Source of the DNA: Candidatus Babeliaceae bacterium
GTDB lineage: Bacteria > Babelota > Babeliae > Babelales > Babelaceae
NCBI GenBank assembly: GCA_007116155.1
Contig: SKJC01000002.1
Location: 1 to 64,000, forward strand
Length of the DNA: 64,000 nt
Reading direction: 5' to 3'
Shown in pieces: positions 8,053 to 18,223 of the stretch. Position 1 is the first letter of the stretch. The number at the start of each line of letters is the position of its first letter. A program made the translations under genes and the position numbers. The notes under the pieces are model-generated. The model did not search any database. It was given only the letters and a program-made list of their open reading frames with translations, and was not told the DNA's origin.

Positions 8053-8324
8053 TATGAAAGCTCTTGTTCCAAGATTGTATCGATATTCTGGATTAACTCA
8101 TCAACAGCCATACGTGCAATTTCGCGCTCTTCAGCAAACTCTTCATCTTTGTTATCCCGCAATAAGAGCGCTTCCTCAAGTCTTTGTTTCTCTTCAAGGA
8201 AGCGCTCTTGTTGACTTTCAAGAGTCTGTATCTGAGCTCTCAACTGTGTGATCTTTTCAAGATCTTCTTTTCTTTTCTGGATAAGCTGCGCAATTTTCTC
8301 TTCAAGAACTTGTAACACTTCCAT
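8052..8324 (-). CDS. Short coiled-coil protein encoded with zapA
   Basis: The 90-residue product is almost entirely a charged heptad-type helix (about residues 1-60, rich in Glu, Lys, Gln and Leu) followed by a second acidic helix. The overlap with zapA and the size suggest a ZapB-like or ZapA-associated division factor, but coiled coils alone do not prove this. It follows rplT in the same direction. Confidence 0.65.
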   Translation of the reverse strand: MEVLQVLEEKIAQLIQKRKEDLEKITQLRAQIQTLESQQERFLEEKQRLEEALLLRDNKDEEFAEEREIARMAVDELIQNIDTILEQELS

Positions 8325-8391
8325 CGCCTGCCCCTTTTTCGATCCGCCCCATATATTTTCAGCTGATCTTACTCAGAAGCACAATTACATG

Positions 8392-8742
8392 TCAAGCAAG
8401 TTTAGCGGTGCGAACAACCTCAGAAAAAGCCAAGCCGTCAAGGCAAGCTAATTGACTTAACATTTTACGATTTATTTGAATGTTGGCTACTTTTAAACCA
8501 TGTATTAAGCGACTATACGACGTCCCATGGTTTTTTGCTGCAGCTGAAATACGTGTAATAAATAAAGCCCGCATATCGCGCTTTTTAAGTTTTCGCCCTT
8601 TAGTTGCGAACGCTAATGCGCGGTATACCGTTTCTCGAGCTCTTTGCAAAATGTTCTTACGCTGTCCCCAAAAACCTTCAGCCCGCTTAAGTATTTTTTT
8701 ATGGCGTTTTTTAGTCATAACACCGCGTTTTACTCTTGTCAT
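8392..8742 (-). CDS. rplT: 50S ribosomal protein L20
   Basis: The 116-residue product is L20, a 23S rRNA-binding assembly protein. The basic N-terminus (TRVKRGVMTKKRHKKILK) and the block RDMRALFITRISAAAKNHG are diagnostic, and the length is normal. It lies in the conserved infC-rpmI-rplT order. The ribosome binding site AAAAGGA precedes the ATG. Confidence 0.97.
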   Translation of the reverse strand: MTRVKRGVMTKKRHKKILKRAEGFWGQRKNILQRARETVYRALAFATKGRKLKKRDMRALFITRISAAAKNHGTSYSRLIHGLKVANIQINRKMLSQLACLDGLAFSEVVRTAKLA

Positions 8743-8761
8743 TGCAATTCCTTTTTATTAT

Positions 8762-8953
8762 TTAAATTAAATTACGAACGTGCCCAATATCTGCTGCAGA
8801 TACATAAGAACCTTGGCGCAAATTGCGCTTTCTTTTAGCTGATTTATCGGTTAATAAGTGCCTATGGTATGCCTTGGCGCGTTTAATTAAACCGGATTTT
8901 AATTTTTTAAAACGCTTGCGCGAACCAGAATGGGTTTTTAATTTATATGCCAT
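8762..8953 (-). CDS. rpmI: 50S ribosomal protein L35
   Basis: The 63-residue basic product begins [16 protein letters not shown] and contains the [15 protein letters not shown] segment typical of L35. It lies 19 bases upstream of rplT and 15 bases downstream of infC, the usual operon. Confidence 0.96.
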   Translation of the reverse strand: MAYKLKTHSGSRKRFKKLKSGLIKRAKAYHRHLLTDKSAKRKRNLRQGSYVSAADIGHVRNLI

Positions 8954-8968
8954 GAAAACTCTCTTAGT

Positions 8969-9517
8969 TTATTTACGTAATACATACACACGGGACCATA
9001 ACGTGCCCGCCTGAGAATCACTTTCTTGTGCCACAGTCTTACCATTGTAATCGCCCGCAGAAAGAACGTCCATTATTCTTTGGAAGAACTCTTTTCCAAC
9101 TTCGTCTTTCATTGTGGCTTCACGCCCACGAAAAACGAGGGTAACTTTTACATGTTTTCCGCCCTGCAGAAAACCAATAGCTTGATTCATTTTTGTTAAA
9201 AAATCATGATCGGCAATCTTTGGACGCAATTTTACTTCTTTAACTTGTACAATATGCTGTTTTTTCTTAGCCTCGGTTGACTGCTTTTTTTTCTCATAAA
9301 GCATTTTTCCTAAGTCCATTACTTTAACAACCGGAACACCCATGCCTCCGCGCTCAGAGATAAACACTAGATCAAGCTGCGCGCTACGTGCTATAGCCAA
9401 CGCTTCACTTCGCCCAACAATGCCTCGGTTTTCTCCATTGTGGTCTATAAGCTGCATTTTATCAATCCGAATGCGTTCGTTTGCTAAAGGCAAATCACGT
9501 TTTTCTTTTACATTCAT
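8969..9517 (-). CDS. infC: Translation initiation factor IF-3
   Basis: The 182-residue product is IF-3, which keeps the 30S subunit free and checks start-codon pairing. The N-terminal domain begins at [13 protein letters not shown] and the C-terminal domain carries [15 protein letters not shown] and [11 protein letters not shown]. The start is ATG, unlike the rare AUU used in E. coli, and overlaps the recA stop (ATGA). It heads the infC-rpmI-rplT set. Confidence 0.96.
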   Translation of the reverse strand: MNVKEKRDLPLANERIRIDKMQLIDHNGENRGIVGRSEALAIARSAQLDLVFISERGGMGVPVVKVMDLGKMLYEKKKQSTEAKKKQHIVQVKEVKLRPKIADHDFLTKMNQAIGFLQGGKHVKVTLVFRGREATMKDEVGKEFFQRIMDVLSAGDYNGKTVAQESDSQAGTLWSRVYVLRK

Positions 9518-10608
9518 TCTACGGATTCCTCTTCTGAATCATAAGTTTCAGTTTCTTTAGAAGGTTTATTTTCTAAAACAAGCTCTTTAGATTTGTTTAG
9601 TACTAAGCTTTTCACCTTAGCAAAAAGCTCGTTATCAGAACGGAGTCTCTCTGCTGCACCTTCACGCCCTTGAGCAAGTTTTTCATTTTCAAAAGAAAAC
9701 CATGCACCAGATTTTTTTATAACACCTTTTTCTATTGCCGCGTCCAAAAGATCATTTTCAGCAACAATACCTTTACCAAAAATAAGATCGATGCGAACAA
9801 CTTTAAAAGGAGGAGCAACCTTGTTTTTTGCTATTTTAATTTGTACCTTGTTGCCAATGTCCGAACCACCTTCTCGGTTCTTTATGCCTTCTACGCGACG
9901 CACATCTAAACGAAGAGAGGCGTAAAACTTCAATGCCTTGCCACCGGTTGTTGTTTCTTTAGGTGCAAATGCCATCGCTGAAATATTTTGTCGAACCTGA
10001 TTGATAAAAATCAATACGGTTTTCGATTTATGAACAATTGGTGTTAGTTTACGCAAAGCTTGCGACATTAACCTAGCCTGTAATCCTACATGCTGATCAC
10101 CCATGTCGCCCTCAAGTTCCGTCTTTGGAACAAGCGCAGCCACAGAATCGATAACTACAACATCCACAGCACCAGAACGAACAAGCATTTCAACAATATC
10201 AAGCGCTTGCTCACCGTAATCAGGTTGAGAAATAACAAGATCTTCAATTACAATGCCAAGGGCCGCTGCATACTGAGGATCAAGAGCGTGCTCAGCGTCA
10301 ATAAAAGCGCAAACACCGCCTTTGGATTGAGCTTGTGCTAAAACCTGCAAAGCTATTGTTGTTTTACCAGAGGCTTCTGGGCCATAAATCTCGACAATTC
10401 TTCCGCGAGGGAATCCTCCAACACCAAGAGCTTCATCAATAAGCAAGGACCCTGTTGAAACAACATCAACAGCTATATTGGGCGCTTGACCAAGTAACAT
10501 TATTGAGCCTCGGCCATACTGCTTATCAATATGCGCGAACACAGCATCGAGCGCCTTGCGCCGCTCTGTTGTGATATTTTTTATTGAAAGTGCTTTTTCT
10601 TGTGTCAC
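9514..10608 (-). CDS. recA: Recombinase RecA
   Basis: The product is RecA, the ATP-dependent strand-exchange protein that also triggers LexA-type cleavage where present. It shows the Walker A motif GPEASGKTT, the [10 protein letters not shown] Walker B region, the INQVRQ loop and an acidic C-terminus. I place the start at GTG 10608 (364 residues) because an AGAG sequence lies eight bases upstream; TTG 10614 is an alternative. No SOS-box-like site was seen upstream. It lies between the PpiD-like gene and infC. Confidence 0.96.
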   Translation of the reverse strand: MTQEKALSIKNITTERRKALDAVFAHIDKQYGRGSIMLLGQAPNIAVDVVSTGSLLIDEALGVGGFPRGRIVEIYGPEASGKTTIALQVLAQAQSKGGVCAFIDAEHALDPQYAAALGIVIEDLVISQPDYGEQALDIVEMLVRSGAVDVVVIDSVAALVPKTELEGDMGDQHVGLQARLMSQALRKLTPIVHKSKTVLIFINQVRQNISAMAFAPKETTTGGKALKFYASLRLDVRRVEGIKNREGGSDIGNKVQIKIAKNKVAPPFKVVRIDLIFGKGIVAENDLLDAAIEKGVIKKSGAWFSFENEKLAQGREGAAERLRSDNELFAKVKSLVLNKSKELVLENKPSKETETYDSEEESVE

Positions 10609-10618
10609 GTACAATACT

Positions 10619-12277
10619 CTAATCTAAAAATTTTGAAAAATCTGTCGTATCAGTTTCATCTTTATACTGTTTTATTGTAACAGATTCTTTAAGCGTGGCC
10701 AAGACATCTTTTTCTGTAGCTATTTCAAGTAAGTTTCTTTCATTGATAAAAAGAGATTCTTGATCATTAAGCTCGAACGCTACATCCTTTAAAACCACAA
10801 TATAAGCGTGCTCTTGATCTTTTGAAATCGTAGCGGTCGCAAATCCTGGATGTCCCATTTTTTGCATGCTTTCTACGGGATAGCCACTTGTACTTAGTTT
10901 TTCCCACTGAGTTTTATCTGATGATTGAATACCAGTAATTACCCTGCTAGAAGCTTGATACTGTTTAAGAAGTTTTGCAGATTCCCCATCTAATGAATAT
11001 GGCATTCCAGCTAAAACGCTGTCTATTATTTTGCTCATTGTCGCTTGTGTTTCTTGAGCTATCCAATCACGCTCTACTTCTGTTTTTACGTTGTTAAAAT
11101 CTTGCTCTGAGCTGGGAATAAGGTCTTGAAGCTCCACAATAATACCATTGCCATTTTCATCAACAAAAAAAGAACGTGCGCCAATTGAAGGGACTGCAAA
11201 AAGAGATTTTTCTGTACGATCTTTGGCAGCATTATTAGAAACACGTTTAATTGTAGTTTTTTTAGCATTTTTCATTGTTTGATAATCTAAAAAGCCCTCT
11301 GCGGTTGCCGATAAAAAATTTCTAGCTTCTATAGCAAATAATCTCTTAAATTGATCTTTTATTAGACGGTTTTGTATATTATTTTTTACAGAATCAAATG
11401 TTTTACCTTTAAATTCTGAAGACGCGTTTTCTGCAAAATAACGACGAGCAGCAACATCCGAAACTGTTATGCCGTACTTCTCAGGAGAAAAAATAAACGC
11501 AACACCATTTCGCTGTTCCGGTTTCCAGTATCGCCGACTTTTATTTTCTTGCGCAAAAAATGATTGTATAAGCGCATCATTCATGCGCGCAGCAACGTTT
11601 TTTTTAATAATGTTTTTTGAGATATCAAATATTTCAAATGAACGCCTGCAAGAACTCATTTTATTTTGCCACAATATACTTTGCCGAGGTACGTATGCCA
11701 ACCCTCGAACGGTGGAAATAAATAGATCACTTCGTAAAACGTTTTCGTAGGCAGCATCAAAACGTTCTGCAGCCTGCGGTGAGCGAGCAAAAAAAATTTT
11801 TAATGTTTCCTCATCAATTCGACCCAGCTCTCTAAATAGATGCATTGGCAAGAGCTGACTAGCATGTGCAAGTAGAAAATCTTGATCATTAAGCCTTTCT
11901 GCCCCATATATTGGCGAAATACTTTTAAATCCAGAATTTAAAGCTCCGGAAGTTTTAACCGCCTCAGAAACAAGCGCGTCAAGGGCTAGGACCTTCGGAT
12001 TTCCAAGCAAACCGTTATAATGCAAAATAAAATCTGCGTGTTCGCCTGCTTGAGAACGAATAACACGAGTCAATTCTTGAATTTCTTCTGTTTTTAAGAA
12101 TAAATCAGTGCTTGATATACCAATTCCCCCGACTGAGGCAATAAGATTTTGTGATTTTCTACCAAATACCTGATAAAAAACTCCTAAGAAGGATGTTCCT
12201 GCAAGTGAAAACAACAGTAACCAGAGAATTGTTTTCCATACCCGCTTACCAAGCCGCTGACGCATTGCTGATTCCAT
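10619..12277 (-). CDS. PpiD/SurA-N-like membrane-anchored periplasmic chaperone
   Basis: The 552-residue product has one N-terminal membrane helix (about residues 14-34). A SurA/PpiD-type helical domain follows, including the region after [12 protein letters not shown], and then a long hydrophilic periplasmic part. This architecture matches PpiD, which assists folding of secreted proteins at the Sec exit. The parvulin catalytic core is not clearly recognisable in the middle, so it may act only as a chaperone. The stop lies 10 bases upstream of the recA start. Confidence 0.7.
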   Translation of the reverse strand: MESAMRQRLGKRVWKTILWLLLFSLAGTSFLGVFYQVFGRKSQNLIASVGGIGISSTDLFLKTEEIQELTRVIRSQAGEHADFILHYNGLLGNPKVLALDALVSEAVKTSGALNSGFKSISPIYGAERLNDQDFLLAHASQLLPMHLFRELGRIDEETLKIFFARSPQAAERFDAAYENVLRSDLFISTVRGLAYVPRQSILWQNKMSSCRRSFEIFDISKNIIKKNVAARMNDALIQSFFAQENKSRRYWKPEQRNGVAFIFSPEKYGITVSDVAARRYFAENASSEFKGKTFDSVKNNIQNRLIKDQFKRLFAIEARNFLSATAEGFLDYQTMKNAKKTTIKRVSNNAAKDRTEKSLFAVPSIGARSFFVDENGNGIIVELQDLIPSSEQDFNNVKTEVERDWIAQETQATMSKIIDSVLAGMPYSLDGESAKLLKQYQASSRVITGIQSSDKTQWEKLSTSGYPVESMQKMGHPGFATATISKDQEHAYIVVLKDVAFELNDQESLFINERNLLEIATEKDVLATLKESVTIKQYKDETDTTDFSKFLD

Positions 12278-12316
12278 ATCTTTCTCCGCAAAATTTAAAA
12301 TAAGTATTCCTCGGGC

Positions 12317-12604
12317 CTATGATTGGGATACCCCGTCATCAATAGCTTCATCTACAATACCTGAATCTGTGTCAAAATCTTCAGTAAAAAGATCGTCACT
12401 ATATAATTCAAGTGGATTTCGCGCATAACTTTTAAGCGAATTTTTTAATTCGTCGGCAAAGCTATACTGATTTCTTTTCCTCTCCCAATACATGCCCCAC
12501 AAGTATCCTGTAAAAAACAGCAACAAACCAATAGCAAAAAAAAGCACTAGTCCAGTAATTACTTGCTGCTCAGAAAGACTTAAAAAAGATTCATTTTTTT
12601 TCAC
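12317..12604 (-). CDS. Small single-pass membrane protein
   Basis: The 95-residue product has one membrane helix (about residues 14-36, VITGLVLFFAIGLLLFFTGY), a basic juxtamembrane stretch (WERKRNQ) and an acidic C-terminal tail. It sits between miaA and the PpiD-like gene in the same direction, 7 bases after miaA. Function is unknown. Confidence 0.65.
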   Translation of the reverse strand: MKKNESFLSLSEQQVITGLVLFFAIGLLLFFTGYLWGMYWERKRNQYSFADELKNSLKSYARNPLELYSDDLFTEDFDTDSGIVDEAIDDGVSQS

Positions 12605-12611
12605 TATCTTC

Positions 12612-13568
12612 CTATCGATACTGCGAGCAGAAATGGACTATCTGCTCTATATATAAATCATGGCTAGACAATGTCAAGTCACATTCTACCGTCTCTATCA
12701 ACTTATTAACGGCAAGCATTCGCGCAAAACGCCTAAAAAAGGTTTCTTGCCGTTTTGCATAATTTCGCGTCTGCTGTGAAATTATAGTAACCAGAGCTTG
12801 TGGAAAGCTTTCAAGATCCTGGGTCTTATTTAAATCCAACCAATCAATGATTTCAGAATATCCTATTAATCCTTTTTTCTTCGCAAAGTGGCGCCATTCT
12901 TCTGACAAGCTTGCGACCTCATTAATCCAACCAGAAGCTAGCATCTCCTTTGCCCTTCTATTAATGTCGTTACATAAAACATCTCTTGGTCGTGTTAAAA
13001 AAACAACTAAGCCCTTTTGGGTAAGAGGGGAAAAGGTCGTAGAATATGTAGAAGGCTTATTGCCGGTTGCGAACCAAATCGTAAGTGCGCGCTCAAGCCG
13101 ATATCGATCTTGAAAGTGAATCTGCATAGCCCTTACCGAATCAACTTGATAAAGCATATTCCACAATTCTTGATTTGAAAGCGAGCTATGTTGAGAACTC
13201 GAAAAACACCTCGTTGGCAATTCTGGTAATTGGAAGAAAAGAGACTGTTGATACAATGTAGAGCCGCCCACAAAGACTGGAATGCGCCCCTCTGCCCAAA
13301 TTTTTTGACATATTTTTTCCGCAAGGGCTCGATATTCTACAACTGAAAAATCTTTAGGTTGGTCTAAGAAAGAAAAAAGATGGTGCGGGCAACTCGCTTT
13401 CTCCTTAGCAGACGGTTGCGCAACCCCGACAGAATAAGGCGCATACATCTGCCCTAAATCAATATTAACAACCGATATGGGCATTTCCTTGGCCAACTGG
13501 AGAACAAATGCTGTCTTCCCACACCCTGTTGGACCTGCAATAGAAATAAACGACTCTGAAAACACCAA
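12612..13568 (-). CDS. miaA: tRNA dimethylallyltransferase MiaA
   Basis: The 318-residue product adds the dimethylallyl group to A37 of tRNAs that read codons starting with U. It has the P-loop GPTGCGKT at residues 12-19, the substrate motif DLGQMY, the GGSTLY motif and the RDVLCNDINRR region. All are typical of MiaA, and the length is normal. It lies in the minus-strand run after carD. Confidence 0.93.
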   Translation of the reverse strand: MVFSESFISIAGPTGCGKTAFVLQLAKEMPISVVNIDLGQMYAPYSVGVAQPSAKEKASCPHHLFSFLDQPKDFSVVEYRALAEKICQKIWAEGRIPVFVGGSTLYQQSLFFQLPELPTRCFSSSQHSSLSNQELWNMLYQVDSVRAMQIHFQDRYRLERALTIWFATGNKPSTYSTTFSPLTQKGLVVFLTRPRDVLCNDINRRAKEMLASGWINEVASLSEEWRHFAKKKGLIGYSEIIDWLDLNKTQDLESFPQALVTIISQQTRNYAKRQETFFRRFARMLAVNKLIETVECDLTLSSHDLYIEQIVHFCSQYR

Positions 13569-13596
13569 GTAAAACCCTTATTAATAGATAGTGCTG

Positions 13597-14085
13597 TTAT
13601 TTCGAACGCAGTTGCTCTCGAACTATTTCTCTATCAATATTTTGCACAATTGAAATCTCTTCTGCAAGAAGGTCTTCTGTTTGCATTAACAAATGTCGCT
13701 CCCCAAAGGACAACGCTTTGTCTTTTGCAGTATTCTGCAGCTCTTTATAAATTTCTGTTAAATGGACAATGCTACCTGTTCGCAATTTAGCTTGGAAGTT
13801 CTTGCTGCGCTTATTCCAGCTTAAAGCATGCCCTGCATATCCAATTTTTTTAGGCGATTCTTCTGAGAGCATAGAAAAAACGTTGACTATATCCAAAATC
13901 GAGCTTAGCGAGCGAATTCCTATTCCGTTTGCATTACTAACAGGAACAAGTACCGTTACCTCCTTGTGAAGAAACACGAGTTCGTAAAACTGAGTATTTT
14001 CGCCCCCAATAGTTTTTTCAATAATCTGATTAATAAAAGCTACTCCGTGACCGGGATATACGACTTTTTCATTACAATGGAACAT
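13597..14085 (-). CDS. carD: CarD-family transcriptional regulator
   Basis: The 162-residue product begins with the CarD/TRCF RNA-polymerase-binding module (KVVYPGHGVAFINQI, then YELVFLHKEVTVLVPV). An alpha-helical C-terminal domain follows. CarD proteins bind the RNA polymerase beta subunit and stabilise open complexes. The ATG follows an AAGGAG ribosome binding site. It lies at the head of the run leading to miaA and recA. Confidence 0.88.
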   Translation of the reverse strand: MFHCNEKVVYPGHGVAFINQIIEKTIGGENTQFYELVFLHKEVTVLVPVSNANGIGIRSLSSILDIVNVFSMLSEESPKKIGYAGHALSWNKRSKNFQAKLRTGSIVHLTEIYKELQNTAKDKALSFGERHLLMQTEDLLAEEISIVQNIDREIVREQLRSK

Positions 14086-14142
14086 TGCAATCTCTCCTTT
14101 TACAAAGCAAAAACGCCCTGCACTAGCGCAGCTTCACCCTTT

Positions 14143-14835
14143 TTATGAGCCTAGCATTTTTTTAAAAAAACAACAGAGAGAATTATTTGTATGATTAGTA
14201 AGGAGTAAAGGCGCAGGTAAATAATATGACGCGGCTTTCTTTTTTGTTTTTTTCCATGTATGTATTGACCACCATGTTGTTATCAAAAAAATTGTTGGCA
14301 ACCACCAATTTTCTGCAAGCCAAGAAGTTATTTGTGCTGGGTGCTGATAAGGAAAATTGTAGCAAAGTAAGATTTCTTTATAGGCTATAAGACATCGATC
14401 TAGTAAGGATAAAAGCTCCGGAATAGGCAGCGATGCAAGCTTTGTATAAACGGAAACAAGGTCAAATAGCAAAAAACGCTGATTTGATTTTATATGTTTA
14501 TCTTGATGTGCTATAAAAATATTCTGATAAAGCGCAACAAGAAGAGCCGAAAATTCACGCTTATAAATGTTATCAGATAAAATATCTTGTTGCCGCTCTT
14601 TCCAAAATGAAAAAATTATTCTAATTTTCTTCTGTTTTTGAATTTCAAATACCAAATCTCTTATTTTCTTTACCGAAAAATGCAGAGGGATTGAATATGA
14701 AATTAAAAGCATTGGAGGTAACGCAGCAAGGGCTTGTACATGTTTTTCAAAAGATAAAGCAAGAGTGTTCTCTGCTGTTGTACTAGCGCAGGTAAATGAT
14801 CCTAAAAACAAAAAAAAATATAAAAATTTAGCCAT
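14143..14835 (-). CDS. Exported protein with a C-terminal membrane helix, unknown
   Basis: The 230-residue product starts with a signal peptide (FLYFFLFLGSFTCAST, cleavage near residue 20). It is helical in the middle and has a membrane helix around residues 178-197 (WLPTIFLITTWW) followed by a lysine-rich stretch and a hydrophobic tail. This suggests a periplasmic domain anchored by a C-terminal helix, or two membrane segments. GGGGAGAG precedes the ATG. No family is recognised. Confidence 0.6.
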   Translation of the reverse strand: MAKFLYFFLFLGSFTCASTTAENTLALSFEKHVQALAALPPMLLISYSIPLHFSVKKIRDLVFEIQKQKKIRIIFSFWKERQQDILSDNIYKREFSALLVALYQNIFIAHQDKHIKSNQRFLLFDLVSVYTKLASLPIPELLSLLDRCLIAYKEILLCYNFPYQHPAQITSWLAENWWLPTIFLITTWWSIHTWKKTKKKAASYYLPAPLLLTNHTNNSLCCFFKKMLGS

Positions 14836-14862
14836 ATTCTCTCCCCTGATTTAAAACACACA

Positions 14863-14960
14863 AGACAAGCCATCCTATGTGGCTCTTCGAAGTTTAGCGG
14901 GAGGTGGCAAGAGAAAACAACAGAGTTAAGCAAAAACCTTCCACATAGGATGGCTTGTCT
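14863..14960. ncRNA. 98-nt structured element with 20-bp perfect terminal stem, candidate ncRNA or leader
   Basis: Arms 14863-14882 and 14941-14960 are perfect reverse complements of 20 bases enclosing a 58-base centre. The centre can form a further CTCTT/AAGAG helix directly stacked on the left arm. It lies between divergent genes, 60 bases before the dnaK promoter and upstream of both neighbours, so it is not a normal gene-end terminator. I could not match it to SRP RNA, 6S RNA or tmRNA motifs. It may be a small RNA or a miniature mobile element. Confidence 0.45.
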
Positions 14961-15018
14961 AATTATTTCTTATGTAAAAACCTTAGCCGCAAAGACTCAA
15001 ATTTTTTAAGCTTGTTAA

Positions 15019-15047
15019 TTGACATCTAAATTGCAGAGACATATATT
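15019..15047 (+). promoter_or_regulatory. Sigma-70 promoter of dnaK
   Basis: TTGACA at 15019-15024 and TATATT at 15042-15047 are separated by exactly 17 bases, which is near consensus. Transcription would start near 15054, some 45 bases before the dnaK ATG. No CIRCE element or complete HAIR (HspR) site is visible around it. Confidence 0.8.
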
Positions 15048-15099
15048 GAAAAAAGCAATTATAAGACAACAAAGGCTCAAAAACAGAGAGGGAAAAAAC

Positions 15100-16983
15100 A
15101 TGGCAAAGATAATCGGTATTGACCTAGGTACAACAAACTCCGTTGTTTCTGTTGTTGAGGGTGGAAAGACAGGCGTTATCAGAAACAAGGAAGGTCAAAA
15201 CACAACACCTTCAATTGTGGCATATACAAAAGATGGAGAGCGTTTAGTCGGTGTTGTTGCAAAGAGACAGGCAATAACAAATCCTGAAAACACTATTTCT
15301 TCTGCGAAACGCTTCATTGGTCAAAATTACAATGATATTAAAAATGAAGTAGATCGGTATCCATATAAAATCGTCAAACAAGGCAATGGCAGTGTTGCAA
15401 TTGTTGCCCAAGGAAAAGAATACACACCCCAAGAAATTTCAGCTGCTATCTTAACTTCTTTGAAGCAAGCAGCTGAAGATTATTTAGGTCAAACTGTTCG
15501 TGAAGCCGTGATAACGGTACCTGCATATTTTAATGATGCACAACGACAAGCAACTAAAGATGCTGGCAGAATTGCCGGGCTTGATGTTAAGCGTATTATT
15601 AATGAACCAACTGCCGCTGCACTTGCCTACGGTGTTGATAAAAAAAAGAATGGTATTGTAGCCGTCTTTGACTTTGGTGGTGGAACATTCGATATATCTA
15701 TTCTTGAAATTCATGATGGTGTCATTGAAGTACGTTCAACAAATGGCGACACCAATTTAGGTGGTGATGATGTTGATCAAATTATTATTGATTATTTAAT
15801 CGATCTCTTTAAAAAAGAACAGGGTATTGATATTCGGGCCGATAAAATGGCTTTGCAACGACTCAAAGAAGCTGCCGAAAAAGCTAAAATTGAGCTATCA
15901 AGCACGCAAGAAACTGAAATTAATTTGCCATATATCACTGCTGATGCAACGGGCCCAAAGCACTTAGTAACCAAGCTTTCACGAAGCAAACTTGAATCAC
16001 TCTGCTCAGGAATCTTTAAACGACTCCTCGAGCCATGTAAAAAAGCTGTAGCAGACGCAAAGCTTTCCACAAATGAAATTGATGAAGTTTTACTCGTTGG
16101 TGGTTCAACCCGAATTCCTAGAGTGCAAGATCTGGTTAAAGAGTATTTTGGAAAAGAGCCTAATAAATCCGTTAACCCAGACGAAGTTGTTGCCGTTGGT
16201 GCCGCAATACAAGGGTCTATTCTTTCCGGCGAAACAACCGATGTCTTACTGCTGGACGTTACACCTCTTTCATTAGGTATCGAAACACTCGGGGGCGTTA
16301 CCACACGCTTAATTGAACGAAACACTACTATTCCAACACGCAAATCACAAGTTTTTAGCACGGCAGAAGATAATCAAACCGCCGTAGACATCAAGGTTGT
16401 CCAGGGTGAGCGTGAAATGGCTAATGACAATAAACTCCTCGGTCAATTTCGACTAGAGGGAATACCAACGGCCCCTCGTGGTGTTCCCCAAGTGGAAGTC
16501 ACCTTTGATATTGATGCGAACGGCATTGTTCATGTTTCAGCAAAAGATAAAGGCACCGGTAAAGAACAGAAAATTACCATTTCTGGCGGAAGCGGTCTCA
16601 GCAAAGAAGAAATTGAGCGCATGGTACATGAAGCCAAAGAACATGAAGCTGATGACAAGAAAAAGAGAGAAGTAGTAGAAAAACGCAACAGACTAGATGG
16701 CGCCATTACTGAACTTGAAAAAAATCTTAGTGAACATGGCTCAAAAATCAACGAGGACGAGCGCAATACTCTTTCTTCAGCTATTGAACAAGCGAAAACA
16801 ACACTAAAAGAGAAGGCTGAAGATGCTGAACAGCTAGAAAAAAGCTTCAATGATCTTATGAGTGCATCACACAAACTTGCTGAAGCAATGTATACAGAGC
16901 AAAAAACATCTGATGCTCAAGAAAAAGCTGACGACAAAAATAATCAGGATGGTCCTATTGATACAGATGCCGAAGAAAAATAG
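15100..16983 (+). CDS. dnaK: Chaperone DnaK (Hsp70)
   Basis: The 627-residue product is DnaK, the ATP-dependent Hsp70. It shows [11 protein letters not shown], the phosphate loops [14 protein letters not shown] and [13 protein letters not shown], the linker [16 protein letters not shown], a normal substrate-binding domain and a charged C-terminal tail. The frame is open to TTG 15019, but that lies inside the promoter. ATG 15100 follows a GAGAGGG ribosome binding site and gives the standard N-terminus. No grpE or dnaJ is adjacent. Confidence 0.98.
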   Translation: MAKIIGIDLGTTNSVVSVVEGGKTGVIRNKEGQNTTPSIVAYTKDGERLVGVVAKRQAITNPENTISSAKRFIGQNYNDIKNEVDRYPYKIVKQGNGSVAIVAQGKEYTPQEISAAILTSLKQAAEDYLGQTVREAVITVPAYFNDAQRQATKDAGRIAGLDVKRIINEPTAAALAYGVDKKKNGIVAVFDFGGGTFDISILEIHDGVIEVRSTNGDTNLGGDDVDQIIIDYLIDLFKKEQGIDIRADKMALQRLKEAAEKAKIELSSTQETEINLPYITADATGPKHLVTKLSRSKLESLCSGIFKRLLEPCKKAVADAKLSTNEIDEVLLVGGSTRIPRVQDLVKEYFGKEPNKSVNPDEVVAVGAAIQGSILSGETTDVLLLDVTPLSLGIETLGGVTTRLIERNTTIPTRKSQVFSTAEDNQTAVDIKVVQGEREMANDNKLLGQFRLEGIPTAPRGVPQVEVTFDIDANGIVHVSAKDKGTGKEQKITISGGSGLSKEEIERMVHEAKEHEADDKKKREVVEKRNRLDGAITELEKNLSEHGSKINEDERNTLSSAIEQAKTTLKEKAEDAEQLEKSFNDLMSASHKLAEAMYTEQKTSDAQEKADDKNNQDGPIDTDAEEK

Positions 16984-17033
16984 GTATATTAATTTCATAA
17001 ATATTAGTACGTTCGTACATATTTAGTATGGTA

Positions 17034-17069
17034 GATACTAGGGTGAGTAATTCGCCCTAGTATCTTTTT
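17034..17069 (+). terminator. Rho-independent terminator after dnaK
   Basis: A 10-bp stem (17034-17043 with 17055-17064) and an 11-base loop are followed by five T residues. It lies 50 bases after the dnaK stop and before ychF. Confidence 0.85.
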
Positions 17070-17105
17070 AATAGTAAGTTCCCTTTATCATAAGGAATAT
17101 CCAGC

Positions 17106-18218
17106 ATGAGTATCGCGGCCGGATTGGTTGGCCTGCCGAATGTCGGCAAATCGACCCTTTTCAACGCACTAACGCGTTCTACTATTCCCGCAGAAAATTA
17201 TCCTTTTTGTACGATTGATCCCCATAAAGCATGTACATTAGTTTTTGATCCGCGCATAGAAAAACTACAGCAATTTTTTGGTTCAAAAAAAACACTTCCC
17301 GCATATACCCAATTTGTTGATATCGCAGGATTAGTAAAAGGAGCCGCTGAAGGAGCTGGGCTAGGAAATCAATTTTTAAGCCACATACGTGAAGTACATG
17401 TAATTATACATGTATTGCGTGCATTTCAAGATGAACATATTACTCATACTGAAAGCCAGATTGATCCAATTGCAGATTATGAAACTATAATGATTGAGCT
17501 CAGCCTTAAAGATATTGAATCAATAGAAAAGCGATTACAAAAGATTGAACAACTCCTAAAAGCTTCAAAGCAAAATCAACAACAAACAAAAGAACTTATA
17601 GAAGAAAAAGCTCTATTGGAAGTAATAAGAAAAGAAATTGATACTCAGTCATTTGACACCATTACACAAATTTTGCACGAAACTTCTGTTGAAACAATTC
17701 CACTACTATGTGCGAAAAAGAAACTCATTGTAGCTAATGTTGGCGAAGAAGAAGTTGCCACTGAAACATATCTTCAAAATCCTCACTACCAAGACCTCGT
17801 AAAAAAATTTGGCAAGGAAGCGGTTATACCAGTTTGCGCAAAATTTGAACATGAAATGACATTATTAACCGCTGAAGAAGCGACAATGTTGCAACAAGAA
17901 TTAGCTATAGCAAAAACAGGATTGCAAAAGATTATCGAAAAGACATATGAAACGCTCGGTTTAATAACATTTTTCACCTGTGGCCCACAAGAAATTCACG
18001 CATGGCCCATTGCAAAAGGCATGACAATTCGCGAAGCCGCCGGTGAAATACACTCAGACCTTCAAAAAGGTTTTATTTGTGCCGACGTGTATAATACTGC
18101 CGATCTATTTGCTGCTGGCTCTCCAACTAAGCTAAAAGACTTAGGCAAAATTCGAACAGAAGGACAACACTACATTGTTCAAGATGGAGATATTGTTTTA
18201 ATTAAATTTAATGTATAA
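17106..18218 (+). CDS. ychF: Redox-regulated ATPase/GTPase YchF
   Basis: The 370-residue product is the universal Obg-type P-loop protein YchF (OLA1), which binds ribosomes. It shows GLPNVGKST at residues 8-16, DPHKA, VDIAGLVKGAAEGAGLGNQFL, a helical insertion and the C-terminal TGS-like domain. That domain carries FTCGPQEIHAWPI and YIVQDGDIVLIKFNV. The length is typical. AAGGA precedes the ATG. Confidence 0.96.
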   Translation: MSIAAGLVGLPNVGKSTLFNALTRSTIPAENYPFCTIDPHKACTLVFDPRIEKLQQFFGSKKTLPAYTQFVDIAGLVKGAAEGAGLGNQFLSHIREVHVIIHVLRAFQDEHITHTESQIDPIADYETIMIELSLKDIESIEKRLQKIEQLLKASKQNQQQTKELIEEKALLEVIRKEIDTQSFDTITQILHETSVETIPLLCAKKKLIVANVGEEEVATETYLQNPHYQDLVKKFGKEAVIPVCAKFEHEMTLLTAEEATMLQQELAIAKTGLQKIIEKTYETLGLITFFTCGPQEIHAWPIAKGMTIREAAGEIHSDLQKGFICADVYNTADLFAAGSPTKLKDLGKIRTEGQHYIVQDGDIVLIKFNV

Positions 18219-18223
18219 CGAAT

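Noticed and set aside
14863-14960. SRP RNA, 6S RNA or tmRNA identity for the structured element
   Set aside because: None of the diagnostic internal sequences is present; only the long closing stem is clear.
15019-15099. A 27-residue N-terminal extension of DnaK
   Set aside because: The TTG start would lie on the -35 box, and ATG 15100 has a good ribosome binding site and the normal DnaK N-terminus.
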